A DNA stretch of 37,802 nt, taken from Actinomycetes bacterium. GTDB taxonomy: Bacteria > Actinomycetota > Actinomycetes > Actinomycetales > Cellulomonadaceae. Below are positions 24,248 through 31,963 of this stretch, one piece after another. Position 1 is the stretch's first letter. Each line of letters begins with the position of its first letter. A program made the translations under genes and the position numbers. The notes under the pieces were generated by a model, which worked only from the letters and a program-made list of their open reading frames with translations, ran no database searches and was not told the DNA's origin. The stretch lies in NCBI GenBank assembly GCA_023460255.1, contig JAEWQZ010000141.1, positions 1 to 37,802 on the forward strand. The letters are read 5' to 3'.

Positions 24248-24945
24248 GCCGCCCACCGGGGGACGGGGCCGCCGTGCCGGGGCCGGACACGTGGCGCGCC
24301 GTCGATGACTACCTCGCCCCGCTCGTCGCGGAGGACGACGCCCTGCGGGCCGCCAACGACGCCGCAGCCCGTGCCGGGCTCCCGGCGATCCAGGTCTCCG
24401 CGGCGCAGGGGCGGATGCTCAGCCTGCTCGCGCGCATCCACGGCGCCCGGCGCGCGCTCGAGGTCGGCACCCTCGCCGGCTACAGCACGATCTGGCTGAC
24501 CCGCGGGCTCACCGGCCCGGGTCGGCACGTGACGACTGTCGAGCTCGACCCCCGGCACGCGGAGGTCGCCCGCGCCAACCTCGACCGCGCCGGGCTGGCC
24601 GACGTCGTCGACGTGCGGGTCGGCCGGGGTGTGGACGTGCTCGCCCAGCTCACGTCGGAGGGGGCGGAGCCGTACGACATCGTCTTCATCGACGCCGACA
24701 AGCCCTCCAACACGGCGTACCTGAAGGCCGCCCTGGCCCTCACCACGCCCGGCGCGGTGATCGTCGTCGACAACGTCGTGCGGGGCGGGGCGCTCGCCGA
24801 CGCGGCGACCGGTGACGACCGCGTGGCCGGGTCGCGCTCCGTCGTCGAGGCCGTCGCTGCCGACCCGTCCCTGGACGGGACCGTCATCCAGACGGTCGGG
24901 ACGAAGGGCTACGACGGGTTCCTGCTGATCCGTCGCACGGCCTGA
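24244..24945 (+). CDS. Class I SAM-dependent O-methyltransferase, COMT-like
   Basis: A 233-residue enzyme of the caffeoyl-CoA/catechol O-methyltransferase type. The SAM-binding block EVGTLAGYST is at residues 73-82, VELDPRH at 99-105, and the metal-binding stretch FIDADKPSN at 148-156. VVDNVVRGG lies further on. These indicate a divalent-metal-dependent methyltransferase, but the acceptor cannot be predicted. The GTG overlaps the pgl stop by 4 bases; a GTG at 24272 is an alternative. Its link to sugar metabolism is unclear, and it may just be a translational passenger. Confidence 0.9.
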   Translation: MSRPPGDGAAVPGPDTWRAVDDYLAPLVAEDDALRAANDAAARAGLPAIQVSAAQGRMLSLLARIHGARRALEVGTLAGYSTIWLTRGLTGPGRHVTTVELDPRHAEVARANLDRAGLADVVDVRVGRGVDVLAQLTSEGAEPYDIVFIDADKPSNTAYLKAALALTTPGAVIVVDNVVRGGALADAATGDDRVAGSRSVVEAVAADPSLDGTVIQTVGTKGYDGFLLIRRTA

Positions 24946-24963
24946 TCGGCCGGCAGGCCAGCC

Positions 24964-25311
24964 TCAGCCGCCGCGACGGGCGCGCAGCGCGGCGAGGGCC
25001 TCGTCGAGGATCGCGGCGCCGTCCTCGTCGCTGCGCCGCTCCTTCACGTACGCCAGGTGCGTCTTGTACGGCTCGTTGCGGACCGGCTCCGGCGGCGCGT
25101 CCTTGTCCCGCCCGGCCGGGAACCCGCAGCGCGGGCAGTCCCAGCTCTCCGGGGCCTCCACGCCGGCCTCCTCGGAGAAGCTCGGCCGCGTCTCGTGCCC
25201 GTTCGCGCACCAGTACGACACCCAGAACCGCGGGGCTGCCTCGCCGCGCTCGGCCTCACCCATCGGGCCGGCGCCGACGCGCGAGCCCCTGATCGCGCTA
25301 CCACTCGCCAT
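24964..25311 (-). CDS. rbpA: RNA polymerase-binding protein RbpA
   Basis: A 115-residue actinobacterial transcription factor that binds RNA polymerase and the principal sigma factor and stabilises the open complex. The core has YWCANGH (Cys35, His39) and WDCPRCGFP (Cys59, Cys62), a zinc-ribbon-like set. The C-terminal sigma-interacting region includes YVKERRSDEDGAAILDEAL. GAGGA lies 7 bases before the ATG. It starts 10 bases after the secG stop and is probably co-transcribed with it. The presence of this gene supports the actinobacterial assignment. Confidence 0.96.
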   Translation of the reverse strand: MASGSAIRGSRVGAGPMGEAERGEAAPRFWVSYWCANGHETRPSFSEEAGVEAPESWDCPRCGFPAGRDKDAPPEPVRNEPYKTHLAYVKERRSDEDGAAILDEALAALRARRGG

Positions 25312-25321
25312 GTCTACGTCC

Positions 25322-25564
25322 TCAGCTCACGCGCTGGAGCAGACCCAGCAGGATGATCACGAGCGTCCACACGAGGGCCAGGCCCACCGTGATGCGGTTG
25401 AGGTTCTTCTCCGCCACGCCGGAGCTGCCCGCGCCGCTCGACATGCCGCCGCCGAACATGTCGGACAGGCCACCGCCGCGCCCCTTGTGGAGCAGCACCA
25501 GCAGCACCACGAGGATGCTGGTCAGGACCAGCAGGGCTTGCAGAACGATGCGCAGTGCGTCCAC
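25322..25564 (-). CDS. secG: Preprotein translocase subunit SecG
   Basis: An 80-residue membrane subunit of the Sec translocon. Helix 1 covers about residues 7-25 and helix 2 about 58-77. The conserved cytoplasmic loop HKGRGGGLSDMFGGG lies between them. The GTG start has AAGGA at a 6-base spacing. It lies downstream of tpiA but is cut off from it by a strong hairpin, and a TATCCT hexamer suggests its own promoter. The tpiA-secG order is common in Gram-positive bacteria. Confidence 0.96.
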   Translation of the reverse strand: MDALRIVLQALLVLTSILVVLLVLLHKGRGGGLSDMFGGGMSSGAGSSGVAEKNLNRITVGLALVWTLVIILLGLLQRVS

Positions 25565-25612
25565 GAACGGTCCTTCGCTGTCTGGGGGCGCCGTGACTCG
25601 CGGCGCTGGTCA

Positions 25613-25618
25613 AGGATA
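25613..25618 (-). promoter_or_regulatory. Candidate -10 of secG-rbpA
   Basis: TATCCT on the minus strand lies about 48 bases before the secG start, between the strong terminator and the gene. No -35 consensus is evident. Confidence 0.35.
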
Positions 25619-25635
25619 CGCGAACCGTCGCCGGT

Positions 25636-25675
25636 CCTGGCCCCGCCCGGCGAACGCGCGCCGGGCGGGGCCAGG
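25636..25675 (-). terminator. Strong hairpin terminator of gap-pgk-tpiA
   Basis: Two perfect 17-base complementary arms, CCTGGCCCCGCCCGGCG (25636-25652) and its complement (25659-25675), enclose a 6-base loop. The hairpin starts 8 bases after the tpiA stop. It is the longest perfect inverted repeat I found in the window. Confidence 0.8.
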
Positions 25676-25683
25676 AGCAGCGC

Positions 25684-26481
25684 TCAGCCCACTGCGTGCG
25701 ACTGGTACCGCACGATGCGGGCGAACTCCTCTGGGTCGAGGCTGGCGCCCCCGACGAGGGCCCCGTCGACATCGGTCTCGGCCATGATGGCCGCGATGTT
25801 GCCGGACTTCACCGAGCCGCCGTAGAGCACCCGGACGCCGTCGGCGATCTCGGACGAGTACAGCTCGGCCAGCCGGCCCCGGATGGCCCCGCAGACCTCC
25901 TGCGCGTCGGCCGGCGTGGCGACCTCGCCGGTGCCGATCGCCCACACGGGCTCGTAGGCGATGACGACCCGGGCCGCCTGCTCGGCAGTCAGCCCTGCCA
26001 GCGAGCCGTCGAGCTGGGCGAGCGTGTACTCGACCTGCCGCCCCTCCTTACGGACGTCCAGACCCTCCCCGACGCAGACGATCGGCACGAGGTCCTGACC
26101 GAAGGCCGAGCGGGCCTTGGCCGCGACGGTGGCGTCGTCCTCGCCGTGGTACTCGCGGCGCTCGGAGTGGCCGACCACGACGTACCGGCAGCCCAGCCGG
26201 GCCAGCATCACCGGCGAGATCTCGCCGGTGTAGGCGCCCTCGGTGTGCGCCGACACGTCCTGGGCGCCGTAGGCGATCTCCAGCCGGTCCGCGTCGACCA
26301 GGGTCTGCACCGACCGCAGGTCGGTGAAGGGGACCATCACGGCCACCTCGACCGCCCCGAAGTCGTGCCGGGCGTCCTTGAGGAGCCAGGCGAGCTTCTG
26401 CACGGTGTGGGTCGCCTGGTGGTGGTCCAGGTTCATCTTCCAGTTGCCCGCCATCAGCGGCGTGCGTGCGCTCTCCCCCAC
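25684..26481 (-). CDS. tpiA: Triosephosphate isomerase
   Basis: A 265-residue glycolytic enzyme interconverting dihydroxyacetone phosphate and glyceraldehyde 3-phosphate. Asn13 and Lys15 lie in AGNWKMN, catalytic His105 in VVVGHSERR, and the catalytic Glu in AYEPVWAIGTG near residue 177. The phosphate-binding VLYGGSV block follows. The GTG is preceded by GGAGGA at 8 bases, which overlaps the end of pgk; the stop-to-start gap is 4 bases. It is the last gene of the gap-pgk-tpiA operon. Confidence 0.97.
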   Translation of the reverse strand: MGESARTPLMAGNWKMNLDHHQATHTVQKLAWLLKDARHDFGAVEVAVMVPFTDLRSVQTLVDADRLEIAYGAQDVSAHTEGAYTGEISPVMLARLGCRYVVVGHSERREYHGEDDATVAAKARSAFGQDLVPIVCVGEGLDVRKEGRQVEYTLAQLDGSLAGLTAEQAARVVIAYEPVWAIGTGEVATPADAQEVCGAIRGRLAELYSSEIADGVRVLYGGSVKSGNIAAIMAETDVDGALVGGASLDPEEFARIVRYQSHAVG

Positions 26482-26485
26482 GCGA

Positions 26486-27676
26486 TCAGTCCTCCAGGAC
26501 AGCGATGCCGGGGAGGGTCTTGCCCTCGAGGAGCTCCAGGCTGGCGCCGCCACCGGTGGAGATGTGGCCGAACGCGGCCTCGTCGAAGCCGAGCTTGCGC
26601 ACGGCCGCCGCGGAGTCGCCGCCGCCGACGATCGAGAAGCCCTCGGAGTCCACGAGCGCCTGGGCGACGGCCCGGGTGCCCTCGGCGAACGCGGGGATCT
26701 CGAACACGCCCACGGGGCCGTTCCAGGCGATGGTGCGGGCCGAGAGGATCGCCTCGCGGAAGAGCTCGCGGGACCGCGGGCCGATGTCCAGGCCCATCTT
26801 GTCGGCGGGGATCGCGTCGGCCGCGACGACCTCGCCCACGGCGTCGGGCGACAGAGCCTCCGCGACGACGACGTCCACGGGCAGCACGATGTCCACGCCG
26901 CGCTCCGCCGCCTTCGCCAGGTAGCCCTTGACCGTCTCGACCTGGTCCTCCTCGAGCAGGGAGGTGCCGACCTCGTAGCCCTTGGCGGCGAGGAAGGTGA
27001 AGACCATGCCGCCGCCGATGGCCAGCCGGTCCGCCTTCTCGATGAGGTTCGAGATCACGCCGAGCTTGTCGGAGACCTTCGATCCACCGAGGACGACGAC
27101 GTACGGCCGCTCGGGGTCGTCGGTCGCCTTGCGCAGCGACTCGACCTCGAGCTGCACGAGGTAGCCGGCCGCGTGCGGTAGCCGCAGGGCCACGTCGTAC
27201 ACGGACGCCTGCTTGCGGTGCACGACACCGAAGCCGTCCGACACGAAGGCGTCGGCGAGGGCGACGAGCTCGTCGGCCAGCTCGCCACGGACCGCGTCGT
27301 CCTTGGAGGTCTCGCGCGCGTCGAAGCGGATGTTCTCCAGCAGCGCGATCTCGCCGTCCTCGAGCGCGGCGACGGTGGCCTTGGCCGACTCGCCGACCAC
27401 GTCCTGCGCGAGGGCGACGGGCTGACCGAGCAGCTCGCCGAGCCGTGCGGCGACGGGGGCCAGCGAGTACTTGGCCTCGGGCTCGCCCTTCGGCCGGCCC
27501 AGGTGCGCGGTGACGACGACCCGTGCACCACCGTCGAGCAGGGCCTTGAGCGTGGGGATCGCGGCGCGGATGCGGCCGTCGTCGGTGATGGTCGTGCCGT
27601 CGAGCGGCACGTTGAAGTCGGACCGGACGAGGACGCGCTTGCCGCGCAGGTCGCCCAGGCTGTCGATGGTCTTCAC
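26486..27676 (-). CDS. pgk: Phosphoglycerate kinase
   Basis: A 396-residue glycolytic kinase making ATP from 1,3-bisphosphoglycerate. The N-terminal substrate block RVLVRSDFNVPLDG, the hinge region and nucleotide-domain motifs VVVLGGSKVSDKLGVI and GGGDSAAAVRKLG are intact. ISTGGGASLELLEG closes the domain. The GTG (VKTIDSLGDLRGK) matches the usual N-terminus but has only a weak ribosome-binding site, which may make translation depend on the upstream intergenic structure. It lies 105 bases after gap. Confidence 0.97.
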   Translation of the reverse strand: MKTIDSLGDLRGKRVLVRSDFNVPLDGTTITDDGRIRAAIPTLKALLDGGARVVVTAHLGRPKGEPEAKYSLAPVAARLGELLGQPVALAQDVVGESAKATVAALEDGEIALLENIRFDARETSKDDAVRGELADELVALADAFVSDGFGVVHRKQASVYDVALRLPHAAGYLVQLEVESLRKATDDPERPYVVVLGGSKVSDKLGVISNLIEKADRLAIGGGMVFTFLAAKGYEVGTSLLEEDQVETVKGYLAKAAERGVDIVLPVDVVVAEALSPDAVGEVVAADAIPADKMGLDIGPRSRELFREAILSARTIAWNGPVGVFEIPAFAEGTRAVAQALVDSEGFSIVGGGDSAAAVRKLGFDEAAFGHISTGGGASLELLEGKTLPGIAVLED

Positions 27677-27708
27677 GACATCAGCCAATCTGTCGAGGTG
27701 GACATGGC

Positions 27709-27760
27709 TGCGTCCGCGTGCACGCCCCGCCCCGCAGGACGACGCGCGCACGCGGACGCA
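27709..27760 (-). promoter_or_regulatory. Gap-pgk intergenic hairpin
   Basis: TGCGTCCGCGTG (27709-27720) is the perfect reverse complement of CACGCGGACGCA (27749-27760), separated by 28 bases. It fills most of the gap between the two genes and could act in mRNA processing, partial termination or control of pgk translation. Confidence 0.45.
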
Positions 27761-27781
27761 TGGTGGGTCAGGCGCTTCGGG

Positions 27782-28786
<1,005 letters not shown>

Positions 28787-28822
28787 AATGCCCTCCTCGG
28801 GCGCGCCGGTGTCGCCGGCACG

Positions 28823-28838
28823 CGTGATCTCGATCACT
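28823..28838 (-). promoter_or_regulatory. CRP/GlxR-like palindrome in the gap leader
   Basis: CGTGATCTCGATCACT contains GTGA-N6-TCAC, the core of sites bound by CRP-type regulators such as GlxR. Its centre is about 45 bases before the gap start codon. The outermost positions (T/A) of the full consensus are not matched on the left. Confidence 0.4.
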
Positions 28839-28845
28839 AACGGAT

Positions 28846-28863
28846 GCGTACAGCGGTGTACGC
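28846..28863 (-). promoter_or_regulatory. GCGTACA-N4-TGTACGC palindrome upstream of gap
   Basis: A perfect 7+4+7 inverted repeat, operator-like, 7 bases from the CRP-like site. I do not recognise the cognate regulator; GntR- or TetR-type repressors often bind such sites. Confidence 0.4.
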
Positions 28864-28905
28864 GCGCCTGGCCGGACCGTGACTTCTCGATCCCCAGATG
28901 ACGTG

Positions 28906-28911
28906 AGCCTA
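28906..28911 (-). promoter_or_regulatory. Candidate -10 of the gap operon
   Basis: TAGGCT on the minus strand lies about 120 bases before the gap start. Transcription from here would put both palindromes downstream of the start site, a position that suits repression. No -35 is recognised. Confidence 0.3.
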
Positions 28912-28983
28912 CACATCGTCGAAACACGGCGCCGCAGGACGTTCGTCCAGCGAACTGCCCCCGGCGGCGTGCCCTGCAGGCCG

Positions 28984-29000
28984 CTGACCTGCGAGGTCAG
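28984..29000 (-). terminator. Hairpin overlapping the whiA stop codon
   Basis: CTGACCT-GCG-AGGTCAG is a perfect 7-bp stem with a 3-base loop, and its right arm includes the whiA stop. It may end the uvrC-rapZ-yvcK-whiA transcript before gap. Confidence 0.4.
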
Positions 29001-29977
29001 ACGTCGAGCATGTCCGGGGTGAGGCTGGCCTCAGTGTCGGGGATGCCGAGCTCCTCCGCCCGCTTGTCCGCGGTCGCCAGCAGGCGGCGGATCCGGCCCG
29101 CGACGGCGTCCTTCGTCAGCGGCGGGTCGGCCAGCTGCCCGAGCTCCTCGAGCGACGCCTGCTTGTGCTCGAGCCGCAGCCGGCCCGCCTGCTCCAGGTG
29201 CGTCGGCACGTCCTCGCCCAGGATCTCGAACGCGCGCTCGACGCGCGCCCCGGCCGCCACCGCTGCCCGGGCCGACCGGCGCAGGTTGGCGTCGTCGAAG
29301 TTCGCGAGACGGTTCGCCGTACCGCGCACCTCGCGGCGCATCCGGCGCTCCTCCCAGACCAGGACGGCGTCGTGCGCGCCGAGCCTGGTGAGCATCGCCC
29401 CGATCCCGTCACCGTCGCGGATGACGACCCGGTCGACCCCGCGCACCTCACGCGCCTTGGCGGGGATGCCGAGCCGCCGCGCGGCACCGACGAGCGCCAG
29501 GGCCGCCTCCGGGCCGGGGCACGTGACCTCGAGCGCCGCCGACCGGCCGGGCTCCGTCAGCGAGCCGTGCGCCAGGAACGCCCCCCGCCAGGCCGCCTCC
29601 GCCTCGCCCACCCCGCCGGACACGACCTGGGAGGGCAGGCCGCGCACGGGCCGCCCGCGACCGTCGAGCAGCCCGGTCTGCCGGGCCAGCGACTCCCCGT
29701 CCTTGACGACCCGCACGATGTAGCGGGTCCCGCGGCGGATGCCCCCACCGCTGACCACGACGACATCGCTGGTGTGCCCGTAGACCTGCGAGATGAACTG
29801 GCGGAGGCGCCGTGCGGCGGCGCCCGTGTCGAGCTCGGCCTCGATGACGATGCGCCCCGAGATGATGTGCAGCCCGCCCGCGAACCTCAGCATCGCGGCG
29901 ACCTCTGCCTTGCGCCATGACGTGCGTTCCACGGGGAGGGCGGCCAGCTCGTCCTTCACCTGTGCCGTCAACGCCAT
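28997..29977 (-). CDS. whiA: DNA-binding protein WhiA
   Basis: A 326-residue regulator, linked to sporulation control in Streptomyces and cell division in Bacillus. It starts MALTAQVKDELAALPV, the usual N-terminus. It has a LAGLIDADG-like domain (about residues 20-200, without expected nuclease activity) and a C-terminal helix-turn-helix (SLEELGQLADPPLTKDAVAGRIRRLL is split here only for description of the region near 270-295). AGGA lies 8 bases upstream; two earlier in-frame ATG codons are less well placed. It is last in the rapZ-yvcK-whiA order. Confidence 0.96.
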   Translation of the reverse strand: MALTAQVKDELAALPVERTSWRKAEVAAMLRFAGGLHIISGRIVIEAELDTGAAARRLRQFISQVYGHTSDVVVVSGGGIRRGTRYIVRVVKDGESLARQTGLLDGRGRPVRGLPSQVVSGGVGEAEAAWRGAFLAHGSLTEPGRSAALEVTCPGPEAALALVGAARRLGIPAKAREVRGVDRVVIRDGDGIGAMLTRLGAHDAVLVWEERRMRREVRGTANRLANFDDANLRRSARAAVAAGARVERAFEILGEDVPTHLEQAGRLRLEHKQASLEELGQLADPPLTKDAVAGRIRRLLATADKRAEELGIPDTEASLTPDMLDV

Positions 29978-29993
29978 GGCGCTCATCCTGCCA

Positions 29994-30995
29994 TCACCGG
30001 TGCCCGACATCGCCCAGCGTCCCCTCGAACGCGTCCCGGTACGCGGCGGCGAGGCGCAGCGCGTCGTGCCGCGCCGTGCCGTCTCCGACCCGCACCTGCC
30101 GCAGCAGCAGCTGCGCCCCGAGGTCCTCCACCTGCTCGTGCATGAGGTCCAGGTCGTCCACCGCTGACGGGTCGGCGACGACGACGTCGAACGTGAGGCC
30201 CGGTGCGTGCGCCGCGACGGCGGCCAGGTGCTGGTGGCACGTCATGCCCCCCACCCGCCCGCTCGCCGGGAACAGGTTCAGGGTGAGGCACCGCCGCGCG
30301 TGCGAGGCACGCACCGCCTCCGCGATCCGGGGGATCGCCAGGTGCGGCAGGACGGAGGTGAACCACGACCCGGGTCCGAGGACGACCCAGTCCGCTTCGG
30401 CGACGGCACCCAGGACCTCGTCGGGCACGGCGGGGTCCGCCGGCGCGAGCCGGATCCGGCACACGTCCCCCGCGGCGCCCGCCACGGCGCTCTGCCCGCG
30501 CACGACGTGCGGCTGCGGTGCTCCCGGAGCCAGGACGTCCGCCTCGATCTCGAGCGGCACCGACGCCACCGGCAGCACCCTGCCCCGCGCGCCCAGCAGC
30601 CGACCGACCCAGTCCAGCCCCGACACGGGGTCGCCGAGGAGCTCCCACAGCGCCGCGATGAGCAGGTTCCCGACGGCGTGGTCGTTCATCTCGCCGTCGG
30701 TGTGGAAACGGTGCTGCATGACGTCGCGCCACAGGCGGCCCCAGTCCGACTCGTCGCAGAGCGCCGAGAGCGCCATCCGCAGGTCCCCTGGGGGCAGGAC
30801 GCCCATCTCGTGCCGGAGGCGGCCGGAGGAGCCGCCGTCGTCCGCCACGGTGACGACGGCCGTGAGCCGCTCGGACATCAGACGCAGGGCCGACAGGCTC
30901 GCGGACAGCCCGTGCCCGCCGCCGAATGCGACGACGGCCGGGCCGGGCCCGGCCGGCCCCGGGTGGGCCTGCCGGGGAGGACGCTGCGCGGTCAC
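29994..30995 (-). CDS. yvcK: YvcK/GlmR family UDP-sugar-binding regulator
   Basis: A 333-residue CofD-like protein. YvcK (GlmR) binds UDP-GlcNAc and links carbon supply to cell-wall synthesis. The glycine-rich motif AFGGGHGLSASLSALR is at about residues 23-38, followed by VTVADDGGSSGRLR and GVLPPGDLRMAL. VLGPGSWFTSVLPHL lies in the second half. The GTG start overlaps the rapZ stop by 4 bases (GTGA). The N-terminal 20 residues are Pro-rich and variable. Confidence 0.95.
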   Translation of the reverse strand: MTAQRPPRQAHPGPAGPGPAVVAFGGGHGLSASLSALRLMSERLTAVVTVADDGGSSGRLRHEMGVLPPGDLRMALSALCDESDWGRLWRDVMQHRFHTDGEMNDHAVGNLLIAALWELLGDPVSGLDWVGRLLGARGRVLPVASVPLEIEADVLAPGAPQPHVVRGQSAVAGAAGDVCRIRLAPADPAVPDEVLGAVAEADWVVLGPGSWFTSVLPHLAIPRIAEAVRASHARRCLTLNLFPASGRVGGMTCHQHLAAVAAHAPGLTFDVVVADPSAVDDLDLMHEQVEDLGAQLLLRQVRVGDGTARHDALRLAAAYRDAFEGTLGDVGHR

Positions 30996-31942
30996 TCGCG
31001 CCCCAGGTCCCGGTGGGTGACCACGACGCGGCTGCCCGTGTCGCGCAGGTGCGCCGCGATCGCCTCGGCCAGCGCGACGGACCTGTGCTTGCCGCCCGTG
31101 CAGCCCACCGCGATCGTGACGTAGCGCTTCTCCTCCTTGACGTAGCCGGCCAGGACCGGCTCGAGCGCGGCGACGTACCGGCCGACGAACTCCCCCGCGC
31201 CGGGCAGCCCGAGCACGTAGTCGCGGACGGCCGCGTCGCGGCCCGTCAGGTGCCGCAGCTCACCGATCCAGTACGGGTTGGACAGGAACCGCACGTCCAC
31301 GACGTGGTCCGCGTCCAGCGGCAGGCCGTACTTGAAGCCGAACGACAGGACGTGCACGCGCAGGCTCTCGTCGTCGGTGCTGACCGCCGCGCGGACCTCG
31401 CGGGCGAGGTCGTGCACGGTGAGCTCGGTCGTGTCGATGACGACGTCGGCGCGGGATCGCACCTCCTCCAGCAGCGCACGCTCCTCGGCGATCCCGTCGA
31501 GGATCCGACCGTCGCCCTGGAGCGGGTGCGGTCGCCGCACGGCCTCGAAGCGCTGCACGAGGACCGCGTCGCTCGTGTCCAAGAACAGGATCCGGTGCGC
31601 GATCCCGGCCTCCTGGAGCGAGTCGATCACGTTGGCCAGGTCGGCGAAGAATTCCCGCGACCGGACGTCGACGACGGCGGCGAGCCGGTGCACACCGCCC
31701 GGCCCCGTCGAGAGCATGCCGGCGAGCTGGGTGAGCAGCTGCGCCGGCAGGTTGTCGACCACGTACCAGTCCAGGTCCTCGAGCACCGCCGCGGCCTTCG
31801 TCCGGCCGGCGCCGGACATGCCGGTGACGACGAGGAGCTCGGGCACCTCACGGCGCGGGGCCCGGCTCTGGGCCTCGAGGGCAGGGATGCCGGTGGGCAC
31901 GGTGACGGCGGGTGGCTCACCCGCCGCGTGCTGCCCGGTCAT
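30992..31942 (-). CDS. rapZ: RapZ-family nucleotide-binding protein
   Basis: A 316-residue protein of the RapZ (YvcJ) family. In E. coli RapZ is an RNase adapter controlling GlmS; in Gram-positives the role is less clear. The P-loop GMSGAGRTK is at residues 41-49, then DLDWYVVDNLP. The C-terminal domain contains SFGFKYGLP, DVRFLSNPYW and the signature GCTGGKHRSV. Pairing with yvcK points to amino-sugar or cell-wall precursor control. The ATG lies 21 bases after uvrC. Confidence 0.95.
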   Translation of the reverse strand: MTGQHAAGEPPAVTVPTGIPALEAQSRAPRREVPELLVVTGMSGAGRTKAAAVLEDLDWYVVDNLPAQLLTQLAGMLSTGPGGVHRLAAVVDVRSREFFADLANVIDSLQEAGIAHRILFLDTSDAVLVQRFEAVRRPHPLQGDGRILDGIAEERALLEEVRSRADVVIDTTELTVHDLAREVRAAVSTDDESLRVHVLSFGFKYGLPLDADHVVDVRFLSNPYWIGELRHLTGRDAAVRDYVLGLPGAGEFVGRYVAALEPVLAGYVKEEKRYVTIAVGCTGGKHRSVALAEAIAAHLRDTGSRVVVTHRDLGRE

Positions 31943-31963
31943 GGCTCCAGCATGCCAGGCACC

